DNA from: Echinicola rosea
GTDB taxonomy: Bacteria; Bacteroidota; Bacteroidia; Cytophagales; Cyclobacteriaceae
Reading direction: 5' to 3'
Length of the DNA: 64,000 nt
Assembly (NCBI RefSeq): GCF_005281475.1
Contig: NZ_CP040106.1
Location: 2,570,501-2,634,500, forward strand
In this document: positions 34,048-43,220 of the stretch, piece after piece
Layout: each line of letters starts with the position of its first letter
Numbering within the stretch: the first letter of the stretch is position 1
Translations under genes and position numbers: made by a program
Notes under the pieces: generated by a model
What the model was told of the DNA's origin: nothing
Databases searched by the model: none
Seen by the model: the letters and a program-made list of their open reading frames with translations, nothing else

Positions 34048-36102
34048 TTATGTTTGTGCTGCGAGATCTATTAAGAAGGCATAGTCCATGGCCGTTTCTT
34101 TTAAAGCATGAAACCTCCCCGAAGCACCTCCATGTCCTGCGTCCATATTGGTGTAAAGTAAGAGCAGGTTTTTGTCTGTTTTTTTATCCCTTAGCTTGGC
34201 CACCCATTTGGTAGGTTCCCAGTATTGGACTTGGCTGTCATGTAGTCCGGAGGTGACCAGTAGGTGAGGGTAGTCTTTGCTTTCCACATTGTCATAAGGC
34301 GAATAAGCAAGCATATAGTCATAATAGTCCTTGCTTTTAGGATTTCCCCATTCGTCAAATTCACCCGTGGTCAGCGGAATGCTCTCATCCAGCATAGTGG
34401 TCACCACATCCACAAACGGTACGGCGGCGATGACACCTTGGTACAGCTCGGGGCGCATATTGATGACCGTACCCATCAACATTCCCCCAGCACTACCGCC
34501 CATGGCGAAAAGCTTCTTCGAAGAGGTGTACCTTTCATTGATCAGGTGCTCGGAACAGGCGATAAAGTCCGTGAAGGTGTTTTGCTTTTTGAGCATTTTT
34601 CCATCATCATACCAGTGTCTTCCCATTTCCTGTCCACCACGGATGTGGGCGATGGCAAAGACAAAACCCCTGTCGAGAAGGCTGAGACGGTTTGAGCTGA
34701 ACACGGCATCGGTGCTGAATCCATAAGAGCCATATGCATACTGTAGCAATGGATTGGAACCATCTTTTTTGAAAGTGTCCATTTTGTAAACGAGTGAAAT
34801 AGGGACTCTTGTGCCATCTGGGGCAATGGCCCAGGTTCTCTCGGATTGGTATTGGGAAGGATCATAGCCCCCCTGAATTTCTTGCTGTTTCAGTAGTTCT
34901 TTTTCACGCACTTCCATGTCATAGTCATAAGTGGAAGAAGGAGTGGTCAAGGAATTGTAGCCAAATCGTAAAGAAGTAGTGTCAAATTGTGGGTTGTAAC
35001 CTAGCCAAGCGGTATAGGTGGGATCGTCAAAAGTGATATAGTGACTTTCCGTACCGTCCCACGGCATGATTTGTATTTTTGTCAGTCCATTTGTACGTTC
35101 TTCGAGTACCAGATACTGTTTGAATACCTCAAATCCCTCCAACAGCGTATCCTGATGATGAGGGACCACGTCTTGCCAGTGTTCTTTTTGTGGATTCGCG
35201 ACAGGGGTTTTGACCAATTTGTAATTGCTGGCCTTTTGATGGTTGGTAAGGATCAAGAAGTGATCCTCAAAGTGTTCCACACTGTACTCCAGATCACGCT
35301 CTCGTTCTTGTATGAGCTGGAAAGATGAGGTCGGTTGATGAGCGTCCAAGTAGCGGGTTTCTGAGGAAACGGTACTTTCGCTGACGATGAAGACAAAATC
35401 TTTGGATTTGGATTTGGCGACATGACAGGTGAACGTTTCATCGGCTTCTTCATAAACTAAAATATCCTCTTCCTGTGGCGTTCCCAATGTATGTCTGTAA
35501 ACCTGAAAAGCCCTTAGTGTGTTGGGGTCCTGTTTGGAGTAAAAGAGGGTTTTGTTGTCATTTGCCCAGACCATGTTGCCTGTGACCTCGGTGATTTCAT
35601 CTGTTAGGATCGTATCGGTGCTGAGGTCCTTTACCTTGATGGTATATATTCTCCTGCCGATATTATCTTCAGCGTGTGCAAGCAATTGTTGATCATAAGA
35701 AAGGGTAATTGCATTGACGTTAAAGTATTCGTGCCCTTCTGCTATTTGGTTTACATCCAAGAGCACCTCTTCACGGTTTTGTAGAGCGTCCTTTTTTCTG
35801 CAAAAAACAGGGTATTCACCACCTTTTACAAATTTGGTGTAGTAAAAATAACCATCTCTATAGTAGGGAACACTTTCGTCATCCTCTTTGATGCGGTTTT
35901 TCATCTCCAGATAGAGCTTCTCCTGTAGTGGCTCCGTATGCGCTAAATTGGCTTTTAGAAAATCATTTTCCTTGTTGAGGTATTGAATGACTTCAGGGTT
36001 TTCCCTGTCATTCATCCAATAATAAGGATCGATTCGGGTATGGTTATGGTAAGTGATTTCCTGTATTTTAATGGGAGCCTTGGGGGCTTCTACTCTTTTC
36101 AT
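34048..36102 (-). CDS. ptrB: Oligopeptidase B (prolyl oligopeptidase family S9A)
   Basis: A 684-residue serine peptidase cleaving short peptides after basic residues. The N-terminal seven-bladed propeller covers about 70-400. The catalytic domain carries the nucleophile in GGSAGG (about 530), the Asp in GLHDSQVQY (about 615) and the His in DAGHGG (about 655). The conserved substrate-binding glutamates around FEEWG are represented by FDEWGNP. Start is ATG 36102: the longer reading from TTG 36138 would begin within the promoter box. Cytoplasmic, no signal peptide. Confidence 0.92.
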   Translation of the reverse strand: MKRVEAPKAPIKIQEITYHNHTRIDPYYWMNDRENPEVIQYLNKENDFLKANLAHTEPLQEKLYLEMKNRIKEDDESVPYYRDGYFYYTKFVKGGEYPVFCRKKDALQNREEVLLDVNQIAEGHEYFNVNAITLSYDQQLLAHAEDNIGRRIYTIKVKDLSTDTILTDEITEVTGNMVWANDNKTLFYSKQDPNTLRAFQVYRHTLGTPQEEDILVYEEADETFTCHVAKSKSKDFVFIVSESTVSSETRYLDAHQPTSSFQLIQERERDLEYSVEHFEDHFLILTNHQKASNYKLVKTPVANPQKEHWQDVVPHHQDTLLEGFEVFKQYLVLEERTNGLTKIQIMPWDGTESHYITFDDPTYTAWLGYNPQFDTTSLRFGYNSLTTPSSTYDYDMEVREKELLKQQEIQGGYDPSQYQSERTWAIAPDGTRVPISLVYKMDTFKKDGSNPLLQYAYGSYGFSTDAVFSSNRLSLLDRGFVFAIAHIRGGQEMGRHWYDDGKMLKKQNTFTDFIACSEHLINERYTSSKKLFAMGGSAGGMLMGTVINMRPELYQGVIAAVPFVDVVTTMLDESIPLTTGEFDEWGNPKSKDYYDYMLAYSPYDNVESKDYPHLLVTSGLHDSQVQYWEPTKWVAKLRDKKTDKNLLLLYTNMDAGHGGASGRFHALKETAMDYAFLIDLAAQT

Positions 36103-36430
36103 AAGTAACGTTTCGCTTTTCAAATTGAACTCCTGCAAATTTACAGTCTGCCAAAAAAGAAACCTATGGATCCTTTAAATTGATTGAAAAGAATAGGACA
36201 GCAATGATGGTTTGCGGGCACTTAATAAGTTTAGTAGTTACTGCCGGTTTAAGGATGGGTGTTTTCAATGTTGATAATAGGGTATGGGCAGTTAGGGAAG
36301 TGTGCTAAAAGTCCAAATATATTGGGCATTGGTTTACGAGCAATAAAGTTGATGGGTATGAAATTAAATATTTAAATAATGTATAATTGGCAAAATAAAT
36401 TATATTTATAAGTTTTTAAAGATATTTAAT
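36103..36430. other. Divergent promoter region of ptrB and mscL
   Basis: Contains the ptrB -7 box. The last 100 bases before mscL are very AT-rich but show no exact TAnnTTTG box. No gene recognised. Confidence 0.5.
36136..36143 (-). promoter_or_regulatory. -7 promoter box of ptrB
   Basis: Minus-strand TAAATTTG, an exact TAnnTTTG match, 33 bases before the ATG at 36102. Confidence 0.5.
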
Positions 36431-36847
36431 ATGGGTATTATTCAAGAGTTTAAAAAGTTTGCCCTAAGGGGGAATGTGGTTGACCTTGCTGTAGCGGTCA
36501 TCATTGGAGGTGCATTTGGTAAAATCGTCACCTCTTTGGTCAATGACGTGGTCATGCCACCGATTGGATTGGCTCTTGGCGGAGTCAATTTCAAGGAACT
36601 GATGGTGGTTCTTAAGGAGCCTTCTGTGACTGCTGATGGAATAGAAGTGGCGGCAGTAGCAATCAAGTACGGTGCATTTATCAATACTATTGTTGATTTT
36701 GTGATCATTGCTTTTGTGATCTTTATGGCTATTCGCACCATGAACAAACTAAAGAAGAAAGAAGAAGCGAAACCAACTCCTCCTCCGGCTCCTTCAAAAG
36801 AGGAACTGTTGCTTGCTGAAATCAGGGATATCCTGAAGGAAAAATAG
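36431..36847 (+). CDS. mscL: Large-conductance mechanosensitive channel
   Basis: A 138-residue channel protein that opens under membrane tension to protect against hypo-osmotic shock. The N-terminal helix and TM1 [21 protein letters not shown] (about 10-30) hold the conserved pore-gate residues; TM2 is [16 protein letters not shown] short periplasmic loop and the C-terminal amphipathic bundle ([15 protein letters not shown]) complete the family layout. An intrinsic terminator follows. Confidence 0.97.
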   Translation: MGIIQEFKKFALRGNVVDLAVAVIIGGAFGKIVTSLVNDVVMPPIGLALGGVNFKELMVVLKEPSVTADGIEVAAVAIKYGAFINTIVDFVIIAFVIFMAIRTMNKLKKKEEAKPTPPPAPSKEELLLAEIRDILKEK

Positions 36848-36873
36848 TGGCAAAGTTCCTACAATGAATTATG

Positions 36874-36913
36874 ATCACGCTGCTGGATAAGCAATGGCAG
36901 CGTGATTGATTTT
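36874..36913 (+). terminator. Intrinsic terminator of mscL
   Basis: ATCACGCTGC (36874-36883) pairs with GCAGCGTGAT (36897-36906), followed by TGATTTTTT. Confidence 0.85.
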
Positions 36914-36989
36914 TTCCATTTACGCTATAGCCTTCAGCAGACTTATTGGCGATCGAATTTGTTGTGCTGCGATTTCTGTGGCTTCAGGT

Positions 36990-39068
36990 TTATCGGTTAA
37001 ATTGATAGCGGACCTGAAATGTCAGCTCGCTTAGGTGAGTGCCCTTTACCTCTTGAAGCCCACTGCTGATGGTATTACGGTCGGTATAGCTCGTCCTTGC
37101 CCAGCGGAGCCAAAAGCTCAATTTTCTTATTGGCTTAAATTGGGTAAGCAGGTAGTAGCGCATCCCCTGGCCATAGTAACTGGGGATGGAAAATGCCCAA
37201 AGCACATTTTTTTCATATACATACTGTCGGTTATCATAATCGTCGGTGTCAAAAAGGGCAATCCTGCCACTCCATTTCCATTTTTTGTATTCGAAGTTCA
37301 GGTCTTGGACAATGGTATAGCCTTTTGTGAGTTTTTGATTGTAGTCAAAAGTGCTCATTTGGATCCTGGAGCGTATGGAGAAATATTCATTGATTTCTAC
37401 GTCCAGGTTAAGCAGGTAATTGTATTTTTTTCCTGTTTGGATTTGATAGGTGGCAAGATCATTTTGAGCTGCGGTGACGTTGCGGTCCTTTACTTCCTCT
37501 CGCACCTGAAGGTATAGCTCCATTGATTTTTTTGGTCGGTAGCTAATGCGCTGGAGCCACTCATGACCAGATGAAGGAGCATATACGCGGTACCTCATCC
37601 ATGGAAATTTAAATTGATCGTAATAGCCACTCCACTGAAGCTTTTTAGTGGGGTGATAGCTTAAGCCGAGGTAGATGCCTTTTTCATTGATCGGCCGTGA
37701 GGCTTCACCAAAGGCATTGCCATAGAAGCTATGAAAGTTACGGTCATAATTTCTGATGTGCAGTACCAAATCCAACTGCTTGCTGAGGCTGCTCATGATC
37801 CCCGCCACATAAGCAACTCCCTTACTCTTCGATATGGCTGTTTCTCCAAAGAAGAAGTGGTTTTGATGGTTATAGGAAAAGTACGCACTGTGGAGGTGGT
37901 TCATTTTGCCCCTGAATTCAAACCCATTGTAGTTCCGAAGATCCCGGTTATAGGGCAATTCAAACCGCGTCAACAAGCTGTTGAGGCCTATTTGTAGGTT
38001 GCGGTCTTTGGACGAATAATTAAGGTTGATGCCTACATCCTTTTCGTTTGCAGCGGCTTTTCTACTTATTTCGGATGCAGTCCTGTGGTAGCCACTTGAT
38101 GGGAGTGAGGTGATGTGATGGAGTATGGCAGAGGTGTCGATATTGGCATCTCTGGATGCAGAAGAGACCATGACGGATCCTTCAAATCGTCCTTTTTGGT
38201 AGGTGGCGGAGATGCCTCTGAAATACCCCGATTCCATGGAGGAGGTGTAGGGCTTGATGCCAGTAGAGCTTCTTCGTGTAGTGGTAATGGTTTCTGCACC
38301 TTTTCCTACCGAAAAGCCCGCACCGAAGACCAATCCTTGGCCATATTGGGCTTGGTAATCTCCTACCGTGATTTGCTTCCAGTGGCCTTTATCATAGAGG
38401 GTAAAGTGGTAGCTCAGAAAATTAAAGCCATACCTCCGGGATCCTGGATCCCAAATAAACATTTCGCCGGCATCCCGATCCATAGTGATGCCAAAACTAA
38501 AGTCCCCGCTGTGCTGGCTTCTCATTCTCAGGTACTGTGTACCAGGAGGCCCTTGGTATCTACTGGTGAGGGATCCGTTTTTTAATGTATCCGGTGGCGT
38601 AAAGCCTTTTCGCTTTTCCAGGTATATGCGATGCCTGTATATAACGTAGGCCGTTTGCTCACTCAAAATCCTCTTGGGCAGTTTATGGGCGTACTTTTCC
38701 GGCGTTTTCTCCAAGGTGACAAAAGGGTCGAGCTTTCTGATTGTCTCCACATCAAATGACGGAATGGCCTGGAGCTCGTGAATGGACAGGAATTGGCCAT
38801 AAATCCTGCGATATTTGAAAAAATTGCTCACCTGAAGTGGTGTCAGAATGTAAAGTGACTGTAGGTCATCTGGGGAGCAGCGGTTAAGGTCAATAGGATT
38901 GAGGTAACGCTGAAGAAGATTCTCATATAGCTGCTCATAGTCTAGGTTTTCCTCTTGGAGTGAAAACAGTTCCTCTGCAAATGCCTCCACATCAAAGTCA
39001 GTCTGTGCCTTTGTCTTTTCGCCGCAGACAAGGATAATGGATAAAAGTAAAATTCGACAGGTTTTCAT
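36990..39068 (-). CDS. Helix-hairpin-helix protein with predicted outer-membrane barrel
   Basis: A 692-residue exported protein (signal peptide 1-21, cleavage near TKAQ). After the signal comes a ComEA-like HhH region (about 50-115: PIDLNRCSPDDLQSL, TPLQVSNFFKYRRIYG, SIHELQAIPSFD), a fold that normally binds DNA. The remaining about 550 residues are rich in alternating aromatic strands, with a C-terminal barrel-type end ELTFQVRYQFNR. This HhH-plus-barrel family is widespread but uncharacterised in Bacteroidetes. Its start overlaps the stop of the PorV/PorQ-like gene by 4 bases (ATGA), so the two are probably co-translated. Confidence 0.8.
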   Translation of the reverse strand: MKTCRILLLSIILVCGEKTKAQTDFDVEAFAEELFSLQEENLDYEQLYENLLQRYLNPIDLNRCSPDDLQSLYILTPLQVSNFFKYRRIYGQFLSIHELQAIPSFDVETIRKLDPFVTLEKTPEKYAHKLPKRILSEQTAYVIYRHRIYLEKRKGFTPPDTLKNGSLTSRYQGPPGTQYLRMRSQHSGDFSFGITMDRDAGEMFIWDPGSRRYGFNFLSYHFTLYDKGHWKQITVGDYQAQYGQGLVFGAGFSVGKGAETITTTRRSSTGIKPYTSSMESGYFRGISATYQKGRFEGSVMVSSASRDANIDTSAILHHITSLPSSGYHRTASEISRKAAANEKDVGINLNYSSKDRNLQIGLNSLLTRFELPYNRDLRNYNGFEFRGKMNHLHSAYFSYNHQNHFFFGETAISKSKGVAYVAGIMSSLSKQLDLVLHIRNYDRNFHSFYGNAFGEASRPINEKGIYLGLSYHPTKKLQWSGYYDQFKFPWMRYRVYAPSSGHEWLQRISYRPKKSMELYLQVREEVKDRNVTAAQNDLATYQIQTGKKYNYLLNLDVEINEYFSIRSRIQMSTFDYNQKLTKGYTIVQDLNFEYKKWKWSGRIALFDTDDYDNRQYVYEKNVLWAFSIPSYYGQGMRYYLLTQFKPIRKLSFWLRWARTSYTDRNTISSGLQEVKGTHLSELTFQVRYQFNR

Positions 39069-39892
39069 GGCGATGCAAACGTATAATTCAAAGAAACGTG
39101 ATGCGTGAAACCTAACTGGTTGTTTTGGGCGACTGCATAGTCAAATCGGAATTGCTTCGGTTTGAAACCGATGCCAAAGTGGAAATTGGATGGATTGGTT
39201 CGAATGCCGCATCTGGCCCAAAAGCGATTGATAAAGTTATATTCCATTCCTATTTTGGCGAAAGGCGGCAGTAGAATGTCCTTTTCAGCTTCCATGGTGA
39301 TAAGCAGTTTTTTCGAAGGTTTATAAGACAATCCGGCCTTTATGATGGTCGGGAGGTAATCTTGGGAGTCACGGCTCAGTTGGCTTCTGGTAAAATTATA
39401 GACGTGGGCTCCAAAAATTAGCTTTGGTCCAAGTACTGCAGTACCTCCAAACTCCATTATAGGAGCCCCGGTTCTTCCATATCCAGCGATGTTGGTCTGG
39501 AGGTAGGTGGCTTTGATGCCAAAACTGGCGATCCCCATCTGGTGAGCGTAGCCAATTCCTGCTGCTTGCTGATTAAATAATTCGCCACCGTAATGGGATA
39601 GCCCAATACCGAAGTTGCCCTTGTCTGTGGCAATGACGGCGCCTGCTCCTAAGGTGGTCAGCTCATTGAGTCCTAACCGGTGGTCATAGCCTAATACCGC
39701 TGTAGAGGTTGACATTCTTCCCATAGCTCCTGGGTTGTTAAAGACACTCCAAGCGTCTGCCAATGTCACATGGGCATTTGCCATTCCGTAACTTCTGGCG
39801 CCTTTCGCAAAAATCTCAGAACCATTCTGGCCATAACTGCAATATGGTGCAATAAGGATTAAATACGAAAAAGCATTTAAAATAAACTTCAT
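39065..39892 (-). CDS. PorV/PorQ-like outer-membrane protein
   Basis: A 275-residue protein with a signal peptide (1-21, ending YCSYGQ), then GARSYGMANAHVTLADAWSVFNNPG, the N-terminal signature of PorV/PorQ and UPF0164-like outer-membrane barrels, in which a small hatch segment precedes FadL-like strands. The end HHVSLNYTF fits a final beta strand. It may be a transport or secretion-associated barrel. Overlap with the HhH-barrel gene suggests a joint function at the outer membrane. The specific role is unknown. Confidence 0.75.
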   Translation of the reverse strand: MKFILNAFSYLILIAPYCSYGQNGSEIFAKGARSYGMANAHVTLADAWSVFNNPGAMGRMSTSTAVLGYDHRLGLNELTTLGAGAVIATDKGNFGIGLSHYGGELFNQQAAGIGYAHQMGIASFGIKATYLQTNIAGYGRTGAPIMEFGGTAVLGPKLIFGAHVYNFTRSQLSRDSQDYLPTIIKAGLSYKPSKKLLITMEAEKDILLPPFAKIGMEYNFINRFWARCGIRTNPSNFHFGIGFKPKQFRFDYAVAQNNQLGFTHHVSLNYTFASP

Positions 39893-40328
39893 ATTAGTAT
39901 AAATAAACAGTTAAAAAATGTCTTTGAATTAAACTATTAAAAATCCTGGAAAAATAAAAATTCTTTCTTTAAAGCGAAGAAATCGCTTTTACCCCCAAGA
40001 GGCTATTTAATTTCAGGCAAAAGTAGTCAGCCCGAGCGGAGTCAAGGTCCAACGTCTAACCTTAGACGCTACCTGGTGGAAAGACCATTGCCGTCAGTAT
40101 AAGCCATTAGCAACACACCAGCTATCACAAATAAATGTACTTAGCTGTTCGGGATGTGTATGTTCGGGGTTTAAAATCCCCTACGCCATTTGTAAAGAGC
40201 ACAATTATCAATAAGGATATAGAATTTCAGCAACTTACGTACGTTAGCCTGACAGCTATGGGAGGATAGACAGGTCCGCTCAGGCTGATATCTCTTTTCT
40301 AATAGTTTCAAAGTGATACCCCTGTTCT
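39893..40328. other. Intergenic region with small palindromes and REP-like fragments
   Basis: No gene recognised. Contains CGTCTAA-CC-TTAGACG (near 40047-40063), GGGG-N8-CCCC (near 40175-40192), the AGCCCGAGCGGAGTCAAGG phrase common in Bacteroidetes intergenic repeats (near 40030), and GACAGGTCCGCT (near 40270), which recurs inverted in the metZ terminator. Confidence 0.5.
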
Positions 40329-41813
40329 TTAAAGCGGGGCCTTAATATTGATAAAAAAACTTCCTACCTGTTGGCTGTTGACAGAGTATTCAAATCGAAT
40401 AACTTGGTCATAAAAAGTGATCAAATCTAGCCCCAGTCCATATCCATAAAGGTAGGTATTGGTAAGTGCGGCATTTTCGGGGATGTGGTTGCGATCGTTG
40501 ACGTAGCCATGGTCAAAATTGGCACTGAGGTAAGCCCTGATCGGGAAGGTGTTGAATTCCTCAATTGGGATCAGCTTAGAGATATCATAAGCCACATCCA
40601 GCAGTTTATACCTAAAGCTGTTTTTGTGGATGAAGGTTTGCTGGCCTTCGATCACGTTAATTTCATACCCCCGTATAAAATCAGGAGCATAGCCAATTCC
40701 ACGAACCAAGGTATAGGGCTGCCTGGAGCTGAGGTAGCTGGATACAGAAATACCCGTCACGAAGTGCGTTTTATCGCTAAATCTAAAATACTTATTGGCA
40801 ATCAAGGAGATCTCCGTTTCATTGACGTCATCGTTGGTGAAAAGCCCGTACCTTGTGACGCCGACATTGATAAGTTCGCCCTGTGTGGCATAAGCGATAT
40901 TGTCCCTGCGGTCGTGCTTGAAGTTATAGGAGGCGTAGAAGTATTTTTGCCTTGTGCTGTCGTTGAGAAAATAATTTGGATTCTGGGTCAGTACGTCTTC
41001 ATGGACCTTAGTATTACTAAAACCTATGGTGAGGTAATTGAAATTATAGAAATTGCCCCTGTATGTATATTGTAGGCTGGCGCCCAGGTTTTTACGAAGG
41101 ATTTCCTCGTTTTCATTGGTGTAAAAAACCTGTTTGTTTTGAGCTGATTTTACAGCTATGGTTTTATTGGTGTTATAGTTGATCCTGAAGGCAAGGCCAT
41201 GCTCCTGCTCCTTATCGATATAAGGAATGCTGTATATGAGATCAAATGCTTGGGTAAATCCTAGCTGTCCCATGACGCGCAGTTTTTCATTTCGTCCACC
41301 GACGTTGTTATGATTGAGCTTCAGTCCGTAATTTACCCTGGAGAGGTCCCGGTTTTGATTGATCCACCATTCTGAGAAATTCCGGTCGGCCAAGTCAAAT
41401 ATAATGCTCGGGATTACATACCAGCGTTCTTTTACGGATACCAATAGTTCTACTTCCTCGTCTTCTACAAAGAGAGGGGTGATTTCTACTGAGGTAAATA
41501 ATTGAAGGTTGTATATCCGTTGTTGATCTGTTTTTAGGATGCGTAAAAATTCTTCCCAGTCATATACTATTCCCGGAGCCACGTTCATCTCCCTTAGGAT
41601 GATGTTTTTGCGGGTTTTTTCATTTCCGATGATAAAGACATTGTTGACGGAGACTTGCTTGGGGATCTTTAAGGCTGTGGTATCTTGGGGGACAGTTTCA
41701 GGAGTTTGTGCCAGGGTCGTGTGCTTATTTATCAAGACCAAGCAGATAAGCGCCATAAGCAAGTAAAGGCTTTTGATGTATCTTTGCGGTATTGATAAAC
41801 GATATTGTTTCAC
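40329..41813 (-). CDS. BamA/TamA (Omp85) family outer-membrane protein, short form
   Basis: A 494-residue protein beginning at GTG 41813 (an in-frame stop lies six codons upstream and no ATG is available). A signal peptide (hydrophobic 15-35) is followed by one POTRA-like domain (about 50-125: VNNVFIIGNEKTRKNIILRE) and a 16-strand Omp85 barrel to the C-terminal aromatic/hydrophobic end FFINIKAPL. BamA proper has five POTRA domains, so this is a minor Omp85 paralogue, perhaps assembling a specific outer-membrane protein. It diverges from yidD. Confidence 0.82.
   Translation of the reverse strand: MKQYRLSIPQRYIKSLYLLMALICLVLINKHTTLAQTPETVPQDTTALKIPKQVSVNNVFIIGNEKTRKNIILREMNVAPGIVYDWEEFLRILKTDQQRIYNLQLFTSVEITPLFVEDEEVELLVSVKERWYVIPSIIFDLADRNFSEWWINQNRDLSRVNYGLKLNHNNVGGRNEKLRVMGQLGFTQAFDLIYSIPYIDKEQEHGLAFRINYNTNKTIAVKSAQNKQVFYTNENEEILRKNLGASLQYTYRGNFYNFNYLTIGFSNTKVHEDVLTQNPNYFLNDSTRQKYFYASYNFKHDRRDNIAYATQGELINVGVTRYGLFTNDDVNETEISLIANKYFRFSDKTHFVTGISVSSYLSSRQPYTLVRGIGYAPDFIRGYEINVIEGQQTFIHKNSFRYKLLDVAYDISKLIPIEEFNTFPIRAYLSANFDHGYVNDRNHIPENAALTNTYLYGYGLGLDLITFYDQVIRFEYSVNSQQVGSFFINIKAPL
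41779..41786 (+). promoter_or_regulatory. Possible -7 box for yidD
   Basis: TATCTTTG, an exact TAnnTTTG match on the plus strand, 80 bases before the yidD start and inside the 5' end of the divergent Omp85 gene. No proper -33 element is visible. Confidence 0.35.
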
Positions 41814-41866
41814 GCAGTGGAACTTTGTTTAATGTTTCAGCCTTTTATTACCAAATGAACTAAATC

Positions 41867-42088
41867 TTGAAAACTATTTTAAGAAAAATAGCCGTTTTTC
41901 CAGTGTTGTTTTATCAGTACTTGATTTCGCCAATGTTTCCTGGAGCTTGTAGGTACACCCCCACTTGTAGCCAATATACGAAAGAGGCTATTCTCAAGCA
42001 CGGAATAATCAAAGGAGGCTGGCTAGCGATCAAGCGCATTGCCAGCTGTCATCCATGGGGTGGCCATGGCCATGACCCCGTTCCTTAA
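41867..42088 (+). CDS. yidD: Membrane protein insertion efficiency factor YidD
   Basis: A 73-residue protein with the full family pattern [21 protein letters not shown] and [10 protein letters not shown]. It supports YidC/Sec-dependent membrane protein insertion at the inner face of the membrane. Start is TTG 41867; an in-frame TAA two codons upstream rules out a longer form and the family N terminus MKxILR matches. Its last 4 bases overlap the end of the convergent lgt gene. Confidence 0.93.
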   Translation: MKTILRKIAVFPVLFYQYLISPMFPGACRYTPTCSQYTKEAILKHGIIKGGWLAIKRIASCHPWGGHGHDPVP

Positions 42089-43188
42089 TCGGTTTGAGTT
42101 GGGTTGCCTATTTTTAGTGCTCGTATTACCAGTACAATGCCTCCCAATACCAACGGGATGCTTAGTGTTTGCCCCATGTTCAAGGTCAGGTTTTCTTCAA
42201 AGTCCACTTGGTTTTCTTTGAAAAACTCCCAAACGAAACGCATACCAAAGACAGTGATCAAGAACAGGCCAAGCAGTAGTCCGTCAGGAAGCTTTTCCCT
42301 GTATTTGTGCCATAGGGCATACAGCAATATGAAAATAGCAAAATAGGAAAGTGACTCATAGATCTGTGTGGGATGTTTGGTCAGGCCGAATGTACGGACT
42401 GTAGCCAGATAATGGTCTCCTTCATCCTTTAAATCATAATCCAAAGGGGTGTTTTCGGGCTCTGCCATGTACTTTTCAGCACTGTTAAATTTGGTGAGGA
42501 CGTATTTTACGTCATTTTCCAAGGTTCTTCTCAAGTCCACTTCTTGGTAATTTCCCTTTTTGATTTCAATGTCGATATTTACAGGGACATGTCCATTGCC
42601 CTGCAGCTCTCCAGAGCGGTCATCCGGTTTATAGGCAGAAACATGCTCGACGGGTACATTCAGGGTTTCCAGGATTTCTTCTATGCTATGGGCATAGACG
42701 AAGCCATTGTCAGTACCGGTAGGTTTACCGCCGATCTCAGAATTCATCAGGTTACCAAATCTGATCAGTGCCCCTGTCATGGCCACTACGATGACAATCC
42801 TGTCCACCACCCAAAGGTAGCGTTGCTTTGGCGTATTGCGCACATAAAGCCAGAGGGCTATCAATATGGCAATGGCGGCACCATGGCTGGCAAGTCCACC
42901 TTCCCATACTTTGAGGATCTCGATGGGGTTGCTAAGGTATTTTTCGGGTTCATAAAACAGCACATGGCCCAATCGTGCACCTATGATGGTCGCCAAGACC
43001 ATATAAATGGTGAGCTTGTCCACCAGCCTTTCATCATGACCTTCTTTTTTGAAAATATAAATGACGATTTGTTGCGAAATGATAAAGCCAAGTGCAAATA
43101 ACAGGCTATACCATCTGATCCTGTCAAAACCTGGAAAAACAGCCGGGTTAGGGCTCCAGACTACGTAATCTAAAATTGTGCTGATCAT
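42085..43188 (-). CDS. lgt: Prolipoprotein diacylglyceryl transferase with an internal insertion
   Basis: A 367-residue membrane enzyme adding diacylglycerol to the lipobox cysteine of lipoproteins. Motifs: [18 protein letters not shown] and the Lgt signature [16 protein letters not shown]. About 90 hydrophilic residues (about 160-250) between the signature and the conserved HPTQIYES explain the length, against roughly 260-290 in most bacteria. The insertion should face the periplasm, and similar insertions occur in other Bacteroidetes. It lies 32 bases after nadE on the same strand. Confidence 0.94.
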   Translation of the reverse strand: MISTILDYVVWSPNPAVFPGFDRIRWYSLLFALGFIISQQIVIYIFKKEGHDERLVDKLTIYMVLATIIGARLGHVLFYEPEKYLSNPIEILKVWEGGLASHGAAIAILIALWLYVRNTPKQRYLWVVDRIVIVVAMTGALIRFGNLMNSEIGGKPTGTDNGFVYAHSIEEILETLNVPVEHVSAYKPDDRSGELQGNGHVPVNIDIEIKKGNYQEVDLRRTLENDVKYVLTKFNSAEKYMAEPENTPLDYDLKDEGDHYLATVRTFGLTKHPTQIYESLSYFAIFILLYALWHKYREKLPDGLLLGLFLITVFGMRFVWEFFKENQVDFEENLTLNMGQTLSIPLVLGGIVLVIRALKIGNPTQTD

Positions 43189-43220
43189 TGGTCTAGTTAA
43201 TTTCTGCTAAGATAGTTTTA

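Noticed and set aside
40320..40342. CCCC/GGGG hairpin as terminator of the Omp85 gene
   Set aside because: It spans the stop codon and lacks a T run on the minus strand.
40485..41075. 196-codon plus-strand frame opposite the Omp85 gene
   Set aside because: Antisense to a clear barrel protein; no motif or start signal.
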